Source: an uncultured Eubacteriales bacterium
GTDB lineage: Bacteria; Bacillota; Clostridia; Monoglobales; Monoglobaceae
NCBI GenBank assembly: GCA_900542675.1
Contig: UQOT01000016.1
Location: 1-27,996, forward strand
Length of the DNA stretch: 27,996 nt
Reading direction: 5' to 3'
The position numbers were made by a program, and so were the translations under genes. The stretch's first letter is position 1; each line of letters opens with the position of its first letter. The notes under the pieces are model-generated. The model was not told where the DNA came from and searched no databases. It was given only the letters and a program-made list of their open reading frames with translations. Of the stretch, positions 22,727 to 27,996 are shown in pieces.

Positions 22727-22814
22727 TTATTGATACCTCCGGATTTGGGCTGTTATGTTTAATTAATTATATGAGATAAAATTTGGTATTATACTGAGAT
22801 ATCAGAGGTTTAAT

Positions 22815-23522
22815 ATGAGACTTGATAAGCTTTTGTCGGCAGGGCTGGGGCTCGGCTCCAGAACCGACGTTAAAAAGATGATAAGGGCAGGACGCGTCCG
22901 TGTTGAGGGATTTGAAAAAATAAAGCCCGAGACCTGCATTGACCCGGAGCGTGACAGAGTATACGTTGACGGCAAAATTATGAAATACCGTGAGTTTGTT
23001 TATTTGATGCTCAACAAGCCTGCCGGAGTGATTTCGGCAACGCGGGACGGCAGACATAAAACAGTACTTGATTTGGTACCCGAGGAATATTTGCATTTTG
23101 ACATTTTCCCTGTCGGACGGCTTGATATTGACACAGAGGGATTGTGCTTATTAACCAATGACGGGGCGTTGGCACACAGACTTTTAAGTCCGAAGCATCA
23201 TATTTCCAAAATATATTATGCCGAGATTAATATGCCGCTCGGCGAAAGCGACATAGAACTGTTTAAAAGCGGTATTGTGCTTGATGACGGATATATATGT
23301 ATGCCGGCGGAGCTTGAAATTTGCTCGCATAACACAAAGTGTGCATATGTGAAAATATGCGAGGGCAAATTTCATCAAATAAAGCGTATGTTTGAGTCGG
23401 CCGGTAAGTCGGTATTGTATCTGAAGCGAATAAAGATGCACCATCTTACGCTCGACGAAAACCTGTCCTCAGGCGAAATAAGAGAGTTGACAGAGGAAGA
23501 AATAAATGGGCTCTATGCCTGA
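22815..23522 (+). CDS. RsuA/RluB/RluF-family rRNA pseudouridine synthase
   Basis: The enzyme converts a uridine in ribosomal RNA to pseudouridine. Residues 1 to about 57 are an S4 RNA-binding domain (MRLDKLLSAGLGLGSRTDVKKMIRAGRVRVEG). The catalytic domain follows, with LNKPAGVISATRDGRHKTVLDLVP and motif GRLDIDTEGL (101-110), whose D104 is the expected nucleophile. FHQIKRMFESAGKSVLYLKRIKM comes near the end. At 235 residues it fits the RsuA subgroup best (E. coli RsuA modifies 16S U516), but the target here is not provable. A modest ribosome site (CAGAGGTTTA) precedes the ATG. It starts a + strand run that continues through 27949 with short gaps. Confidence 0.93.
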   Translation: MRLDKLLSAGLGLGSRTDVKKMIRAGRVRVEGFEKIKPETCIDPERDRVYVDGKIMKYREFVYLMLNKPAGVISATRDGRHKTVLDLVPEEYLHFDIFPVGRLDIDTEGLCLLTNDGALAHRLLSPKHHISKIYYAEINMPLGESDIELFKSGIVLDDGYICMPAELEICSHNTKCAYVKICEGKFHQIKRMFESAGKSVLYLKRIKMHHLTLDENLSSGEIRELTEEEINGLYA

Positions 23523-23534
23523 TTGGAGATTATT

Positions 23535-24440
23535 ATGGATAAAACCGAAAAAATTTCAAACATAATACCGAAGGTGTGTGCGGTACACGATATTTCGGGG
23601 TTCGGAAAGGTGTCGCTGACCGAGGTTTTGCCGATACTTTCGGCTATGGGAGTCGAGGTATGTCCGCTGCCGACGGCGGTGCTGTCGACGCACACATATG
23701 AGTTTAAGGATTTTACTTTTTGTGATTTAACCGATGAAATGCCAAAGATTATCAGGCATTGGGAAGAAATAGGTCTTAAATTTGACGCGGTGTACAGCGG
23801 ATATATGGGCAGTCCGCGGCAGATTGATATACTCAAGAATTTTATGATTAGCGCCAAAAAAGATGGCGCAATGCTTGTTGTAGACCCTGTAATGGGCGAT
23901 AATACGCTTGTTCCCGGCAGTATGTACACCGACAAGATAAAAGGTATGCTCGGCAAAATGCGGGATTTGTGCGGAATTGCCGATGTAATAACGCCCAACG
24001 TTACTGAGGCGTGTCTGCTTATAGGCGAGGAATACAGAAGCGCGCCGATAAACAATAGAACAATAAAGAATTATTTGGCGCGTCTTTCTGAGCTGTGCGG
24101 CGGTGATGTAATTATCACAAGCGTTATGGACTCCGAAAACACAATGTGCGTTGCGGTTTATGACAGCAGTGATAATAAGTATTACAAAGTTGACTGCGGA
24201 TATGTAAACCGACCGTTTCACGGTACAGGCGATGTGTATACTTCGGTTCTGACCGGAGCCCTGCTGCGCGGCAGCAGCATTATTGAGGCGGCGAATATTG
24301 CGGCGGGATTTGTGTATAAGGCGATACAAAACACAATCCGTCACAGCGAGATAAGAGTGCGCGAGGGCGTATTGTTTGAACCGATTCTCAGTACATATTT
24401 TAATAATACGGATTATGACAAGAGATATATAGAAATTTAG
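23535..24440 (+). CDS. Pyridoxal/pyridoxamine kinase (PfkB-superfamily)
   Basis: This enzyme phosphorylates B6 vitamers (pyridoxal, pyridoxamine, pyridoxine) with ATP for the salvage route to pyridoxal phosphate. The 301-residue protein shows the N-terminal VCAVHDISGFGKVSLTEVLPIL, the substrate-side PLPTAVLSTHT, YSGYMGSP, VVDPVMGD, the ITPNVTEACLL helix and the C-terminal anion-hole motif FHGTGDVYTSVLTGALLRG. The GTGD Asp is the expected catalytic base. The frame could start at TTG 23523, but TTGGAGAT forms the ribosome site for the ATG at 23535. It starts 12 bases after the upstream stop, so it is in the same operon. Many clostridial copies are labelled pyridoxamine kinase; substrate preference is not visible. 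Confidence 0.92.
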   Translation: MDKTEKISNIIPKVCAVHDISGFGKVSLTEVLPILSAMGVEVCPLPTAVLSTHTYEFKDFTFCDLTDEMPKIIRHWEEIGLKFDAVYSGYMGSPRQIDILKNFMISAKKDGAMLVVDPVMGDNTLVPGSMYTDKIKGMLGKMRDLCGIADVITPNVTEACLLIGEEYRSAPINNRTIKNYLARLSELCGGDVIITSVMDSENTMCVAVYDSSDNKYYKVDCGYVNRPFHGTGDVYTSVLTGALLRGSSIIEAANIAAGFVYKAIQNTIRHSEIRVREGVLFEPILSTYFNNTDYDKRYIEI

Positions 24441-24464
24441 TAAACTCTGATTGGAAGTGAACAA

Positions 24465-25997
24465 ATGATTACAAAGATTAATTCAGGCGGACTTCAAGGA
24501 ATAGACGGATATATAATAAGCGTTGAGACAAGTGTTGTCGGCGGGTTTCCGGCGCTTGATATAGTAGGACTGCCCGATGCGGCGGTTAAGGAGTCAAAGG
24601 AGCGCATAAGGAGCGCTCTCTCCAGCAGCGGATTTGTGCTGCCCGGAAAAAGAATTATAATTAATCTTGCTCCTGCGGATATCAAAAAGGAGGGCGCGTC
24701 GCTTGATTTGCCGATTGCCGTCGGACTTTTGACAGCGTCGCAGCAGCTTTGTTTGAATAATTCCGAAGAATGTGCGTTTTTCGGCGAACTGTCGCTTGAC
24801 GGAACAGTTCGCAGGATAAACGGTGTTTTGCCTATGGTAATCAAGGCGTATCAATCGGGTATACGAAACGTTTATGTGCCGTTTGAAAACGCCGAGGAGG
24901 CGGCGGTGGTTAAGGGCGTCAGAGTATACGGCGTCAGAACTTTAAGTCAGCTTGCGGAGCATATTGCGGGAATAGCCGAGATGACTCCCATAACCGTTGA
25001 TATAGATGGACTGTTTAAAAAAGCGTCGCAGTGCGCTCTTGATTTTTCCGAGGTTAAGGGACAGGACAGCGCCAAGCGTGCGCTTGAAATTGCCGCTGCG
25101 GGCGGACATAACGTTCTGCTTATTGGTCCTCCCGGTTCGGGAAAGACTATGCTTGCGCAGCGATTGCCGTCTATACTTCCGGAGCTTACGTTTGACGAGG
25201 CGCTCGAAGCGACAAAGGTTCACAGCATAGCGGGCAGGCTGCCGAAGGGTATGCCGATGGTTTTAAACCGTCCGTTCAGGAGCCCGCATCACACAATTTC
25301 GGCGGTCGGACTTTCGGGCGGCGGCGCTCATCCGAAGCCGGGAGAAATCAGTTTATCGCATAACGGCGTATTGTTTTTGGATGAACTGCCGGAGTTTCGT
25401 AAGGACGTGCTTGAAGTAATGCGCCAGCCGCTGGAGGACGGAACTGTTACGATTACCCGTGCGAGCGGAACGTATACATATCCGTGCAACATAATGATGA
25501 TTGCTTCAATGAATCCGTGTCCCTGTGGCTTTTTTGGCGATAAAAAGCACGACTGCACTTGTACTCCCAAGAAGATAAGTCAGTATCTCGGCAAGGTCAG
25601 CGGACCGCTGCTTGACAGAATTGACTTACACATTGAGGTTCCGGCAGTTGACTATAAGGATTTGGAAAATACAAAAAAGCCTGAAACCTCCGCGGAAATA
25701 AAGGCGAGGGTCAACAGGGCGAGGGACATACAAAACGATAGATATAAGGGCACGGGGATATACTCAAACAGCGGTCTTACTCCGGCGCTGATTGGAAAGT
25801 TCTGCAGTTTGGACAGCGAGGCGAATGCCGTTATGAAGGCGGCTTTTGAAGCTTTGGGAATGAGCGCCAGAGCGCATAACAGAGTGCTCAAAGTCGCACG
25901 TACGATTGCCGACCTTGCGGGAGAGGAAAACATACACGCAGAGCATATATCTGAGGCGATAATGTATCGTTCGCTTGACAGAAAGTTTTGGACGTAA
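24465..25997 (+). CDS. YifB/ComM family Mg-chelatase-like AAA+ ATPase
   Basis: A 510-residue protein with three parts. An N-terminal Lon-protease-like/ChlI fold (about 1-170) includes GFPALDIVGLPDAAVKESKERIRSAL and LAPADIKKEGASLDLPIAVGLL. The AAA+ core has Walker A GPPGSGKT (221-228), Walker B VLFLDELPEF and RSPHHTISAVGLSGGG. The C-terminal Mg-chelatase domain ends HNRVLKVARTIADLAGEENIHAEHISEAIMYR. A Cys cluster PCPCGFFGDKKHDCTCTP lies before the sensor region. Despite the family name it is not a chelatase. ComM in Vibrio is a DNA helicase that promotes branch migration in natural transformation, so a role in recombination is plausible. A dprA gene often follows in Clostridia, but here trmL follows. 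GGAAGTGA precedes the ATG. Confidence 0.95.
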   Translation: MITKINSGGLQGIDGYIISVETSVVGGFPALDIVGLPDAAVKESKERIRSALSSSGFVLPGKRIIINLAPADIKKEGASLDLPIAVGLLTASQQLCLNNSEECAFFGELSLDGTVRRINGVLPMVIKAYQSGIRNVYVPFENAEEAAVVKGVRVYGVRTLSQLAEHIAGIAEMTPITVDIDGLFKKASQCALDFSEVKGQDSAKRALEIAAAGGHNVLLIGPPGSGKTMLAQRLPSILPELTFDEALEATKVHSIAGRLPKGMPMVLNRPFRSPHHTISAVGLSGGGAHPKPGEISLSHNGVLFLDELPEFRKDVLEVMRQPLEDGTVTITRASGTYTYPCNIMMIASMNPCPCGFFGDKKHDCTCTPKKISQYLGKVSGPLLDRIDLHIEVPAVDYKDLENTKKPETSAEIKARVNRARDIQNDRYKGTGIYSNSGLTPALIGKFCSLDSEANAVMKAAFEALGMSARAHNRVLKVARTIADLAGEENIHAEHISEAIMYRSLDRKFWT

Positions 25998-26019
25998 CAA
26001 TAAGGAGAGTGAAATTGTT

Positions 26020-26526
26020 TTGAAGCTTAACATTGTGTTGGTGGAGCCGGAAATTCCGTCAAATACCGGGAATATTTCGCGAACCTGCAGTGTGACCGGT
26101 GCATCGCTGCACCTTGTTCATCCGCTCGGGTTTGATATAAGCGAAAAACAGGTTCGCCGCGCTGGGCTTGACTATTGGTCGGAGCTTGATTTGCACGAAT
26201 ACCAAAGTTTTGCCGAGGTAAAGGCTAAAAATCCAAGCGGCAGGTTTTTCTATTGCTCAACCAAGTCGCATCGTTTATACTCGGATGTGGATTATAAAAA
26301 GGAATGTGAGGGCGGCAGAGATATATTTCTTGTATTCGGCAAAGAGACAAAGGGACTGCCCGAGGATTTACTGCGTGAGAATTATGGCGACTGCATAAGA
26401 ATTCCGATGCAGGAGAAAATGCGCTCGCTCAATCTTTCAAATTCTGTTGCGATAGTTGCGTATGAGGTGCTGCGTCAGTTTGAATTTGAGGGAATGCAGA
26501 ATTTCGGCGAATTATGTGGAGTGTAA
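26020..26526 (+). CDS. trmL: tRNA (cytidine/uridine-34-2'-O)-methyltransferase TrmL
   Basis: TrmL is a SPOUT-fold (trefoil knot) methyltransferase that uses S-adenosylmethionine to methylate the wobble ribose of certain leucine tRNAs. The 168-residue protein shows the three conserved blocks: LVEPEIPSNTGNISRTC near the start, LVFGKETKGLPEDLL in the middle and IPMQEKMRSLNLSNSVAIVAYEVLRQ near the end. The frame is open upstream into yifB, but the family start corresponds to TTG 26020 (MKLNIVLVEPEI). An AAGGAGAG ribosome site lies at 26002-26009; no ATG or GTG is in frame nearby. The start is thus a rare TTG with 10-11 base spacing. degV follows after 12 bases. Confidence 0.94.
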   Translation: MKLNIVLVEPEIPSNTGNISRTCSVTGASLHLVHPLGFDISEKQVRRAGLDYWSELDLHEYQSFAEVKAKNPSGRFFYCSTKSHRLYSDVDYKKECEGGRDIFLVFGKETKGLPEDLLRENYGDCIRIPMQEKMRSLNLSNSVAIVAYEVLRQFEFEGMQNFGELCGV

Positions 26527-26538
26527 GGAGATAGTATT

Positions 26539-27408
26539 ATGATTAGATTTATTGTTGACCGCGGTGCGGATATTGAAAAGGACATTGCCGAAAAGCTCGG
26601 TATTGAGGTTTTGCCGTTTATCGTGAATTTCGGAGAAGAGAGCATTACAGCCGACAAGGATATGGACGTTGATGCGTTTTATGACAAAGTGCGCTCAAGC
26701 GATGTTATTCCAAAGACAAGCCAGATGGCTCCTGCGGACCTTGAAGATGTTTTCAGAAAGCTCGGAAACGCCGATCCGATAATTTATATATCAATCTCGG
26801 CAAAGGGCAGCGGCATAAATAATACAGCCCACCTTATTGCGCAGCAGCTTTGCGAGGACGAGGGCTATGACATTTCAATCGTAGACTCGACTATGTACAC
26901 TATGGCGATAGGCGCGCCTGTGCTTGATGCGGTTAAAATGGCGCAGAGCGGCGTATCAAAGGATGAAGTTGTAGCGTTTTTAAACGAGACGTACGCACAT
27001 GATACGGCGTATTTTGTGGTTGATGACCTGACTTTTTTAAGAAAGGGCGGAAGAATAAAGGCGACCGCTATGGCTATAAGCTCGCTGCTCGATATTAAGC
27101 CCATACTTATGATAACTGACGGTCTTGTTGAGGCGTACAAGAAAGTGCGCGGCCTTAAAAAGGCAATGTCGTGTCTTGTTGACTACGTTGAGGAGCGTAT
27201 GGATAATCCTGAGGAAAACGAATTGCTGATTTTGGATACTGACGCGCCGGATAAGGTTAAGGTGCTTGAGGAGCTTTTGCACGAAAGAGTTAATCCCAAA
27301 AAGATTAACTATTGCAAGATAGGACCTGTTATTACTGCTCACGCGGGATTGGGGCTTATAGGCGTATACTTTAAGCACAAGAAGCCGTATACTGAATATT
27401 CGCGGTAA
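26539..27408 (+). CDS. DegV family fatty-acid-binding protein (FakB-like)
   Basis: DegV/FakB proteins hold a fatty acid while the FakA kinase phosphorylates it, feeding exogenous fatty acids into phospholipids. The 289-residue length and pattern fit: N-terminal FIVDRGADIEKDIAEKLGIEVLPFIVNF, the conserved TSQMAPADLEDVF, ISISAKGSGINNTAHLIAQQL, and FLRKGGRIKATAMAISSLLDIKPILMITDGLVEAYKKVRG. The usual Asp-Ser near the start reads Asp-Arg here, a small departure. No fakA is visible in the window, so the partner is elsewhere. AAGGAGATAGTATT precedes the ATG. It lies 12 bases after trmL and 13 before the DUF4364-like gene, in one operon. Confidence 0.94.
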   Translation: MIRFIVDRGADIEKDIAEKLGIEVLPFIVNFGEESITADKDMDVDAFYDKVRSSDVIPKTSQMAPADLEDVFRKLGNADPIIYISISAKGSGINNTAHLIAQQLCEDEGYDISIVDSTMYTMAIGAPVLDAVKMAQSGVSKDEVVAFLNETYAHDTAYFVVDDLTFLRKGGRIKATAMAISSLLDIKPILMITDGLVEAYKKVRGLKKAMSCLVDYVEERMDNPEENELLILDTDAPDKVKVLEELLHERVNPKKINYCKIGPVITAHAGLGLIGVYFKHKKPYTEYSR

Positions 27409-27421
27409 AGAGGAGCAGAAT

Positions 27422-27949
27422 ATGTTTTTGGAAAATGATGAAATGAAGTTCGCGATACTGTATTCGCTTAAAGTTTACAGTCACCCCGTATCGCTTGAGA
27501 AGCTCGCCGCCCTGCTCACGTGGGAAGAGGATGTTATGAGTTACTTTGACCTCACTATCCTTTTAAGTGAGCTTATTGAGGACGGGTTTATCGAGCGGCT
27601 GCATTACAGAAACGAAGAGTGCGTCACACTGACCGATAGGGGAGCGGATGCGAACGAGTTTTTCTGCGGCCGTGTTCCGGGCAGTATACGTGAGCGTATA
27701 AAAGATACCGCAAAGAAGGATGAATTTGACGAAAAGACCAATCCAAACGCGGTGATGTCGGATATAGTGCCGATTGCGTTTAACCGCTATATGGCAGAGC
27801 TTAAAATGCTTGACAGCGGTTCACCGATACTCGAACTCAGCGTAGATGCGGGTCAGCGTTCCGAGGCAGAGCGCGCGGCGGAAATACTAAAGAATAAGTC
27901 CGCTGAAATCTATGGCTTTATTTGTAAAATACTTGACGGACAGGAATAA
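27422..27949 (+). CDS. DUF4364-like protein with a probable winged-helix domain
   Basis: A 175-residue protein. The first 80 residues (MKFAILYSLKVYSHPVSLEKLAALLTWEEDVMSYFDLTILLSELIEDGFIERL, then VTLTDRGADANEFF) have the helix-helix-wing layout of a winged-helix domain and resemble DUF4364 proteins of Clostridia. The C-terminal half (about 100-175) is predicted alpha/beta without recognised motifs. A DNA-binding or regulatory role is likely from the fold, but targets are unknown. AGAGGAGCAGAAT precedes the ATG. It ends the visible operon. A promoter for the next gene overlaps its last codons (27933-27961). Confidence 0.85.
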   Translation: MFLENDEMKFAILYSLKVYSHPVSLEKLAALLTWEEDVMSYFDLTILLSELIEDGFIERLHYRNEECVTLTDRGADANEFFCGRVPGSIRERIKDTAKKDEFDEKTNPNAVMSDIVPIAFNRYMAELKMLDSGSPILELSVDAGQRSEAERAAEILKNKSAEIYGFICKILDGQE

Positions 27950-27961
27950 TATTGATATAAT
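27933..27961 (+). promoter_or_regulatory. Promoter for a gene starting just beyond the window
   Basis: TTGACG (27933-27938) and TATAAT (27956-27961) are 17 bases apart, with an extended -10 TGA. The -35 box lies inside the last codons of the DUF4364-like gene. AAAGAGGTATAA at the right edge (27985-27996) looks like the ribosome site of the next gene, whose coding sequence is outside the window. Confidence 0.7.
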
Positions 27962-27996
27962 ATTTAGAATGTTACAATTTTGATAAAGAGGTATAA

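Noticed and set aside
22727..22814. Divergent promoters in the 88-base gap
   Set aside because: TATAAT-like hexamers occur on both strands (22766-22771 and 22787-22795), but none has an acceptable -35 box at 16-18 bases.
23727..24464. 245-codon minus-strand ORF opposite the pyridoxal kinase gene
   Set aside because: The sense strand encodes an unmistakable PfkB-superfamily kinase; the antisense has no family pattern or start signal.

Overview
The window looks like chromosomal DNA of an endospore-forming, low-to-moderate-GC member of the Clostridia (Bacillota). It carries a complete eight-gene spoIIIA sporulation locus, Gram-positive style -35/-10 promoters and AGGAGG-type ribosome sites. It also has several Clostridia-typical families: a long-form HPF, a DUF4364-like protein, a FakB/DegV protein, a divergent PAP2 protein and copper-amine-oxidase-N 'stalk' domains. 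The genus cannot be fixed from sequence alone; a gut Oscillospirales/Ruminococcaceae-like lineage is my guess. Almost everything is on the + strand. No tRNA, rRNA, CRISPR array, transposase or prophage gene was seen.

Layout. 1-2577: two consecutive half-size ABC exporters, the first cut by the window edge, closed by an intrinsic terminator at 2787-2810. 2583-2694: an inverted pair of related hairpin elements. 2853-7747: uvrB-uvrA (nucleotide excision repair) behind a clear extended -10 promoter. 7800-11166: a promoter, an unusual 771-residue XRE-HTH/cupin/acyl-CoA synthetase fusion, a secreted stalk-domain protein and a terminator with a duplicated 3' half. 11200-11895: an AT-rich patch with a broken second stalk-domain gene and a terminator. 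11974-17091: spoIIIAA-AH, which builds the mother-cell side of the feeding-tube channel across the forespore membranes.

17123-21243: a promoter, then asp23-like, nusB, xseA, xseB, ispA and a divergent PAP2 gene (cell envelope, transcription antitermination, exonuclease VII, isoprenoids). This cluster often lies beside spoIIIA in Clostridia. 21249-21485: a small ORF split by an in-frame TAG. 21521-21545: a bidirectional terminator shared with the minus-strand hpf gene (21546-22082), which has its own promoter. 22277-22726: a minus-strand membrane-anchored DUF4830-like protein.

22815-27949: a + strand run of rsuA-like pseudouridine synthase, pyridoxal/pyridoxamine kinase, yifB/comM, trmL, degV/fakB and a DUF4364-like winged-helix gene. 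A near-consensus promoter and a Shine-Dalgarno sequence at the right edge introduce another gene just outside the window.

Most of the window is ordinary housekeeping and sporulation DNA. The observations most worth checking are the regulator-enzyme fusion with a palindrome over its own start site, the 11-residue-periodic amphipathic tail on the Asp23 protein, and the near-duplicate promoters of uvrB and asp23. Also of interest are the paired hairpin elements with compensatory changes, the decayed genes, and a near-consensus promoter pointing antisense into the DUF4830-like gene.
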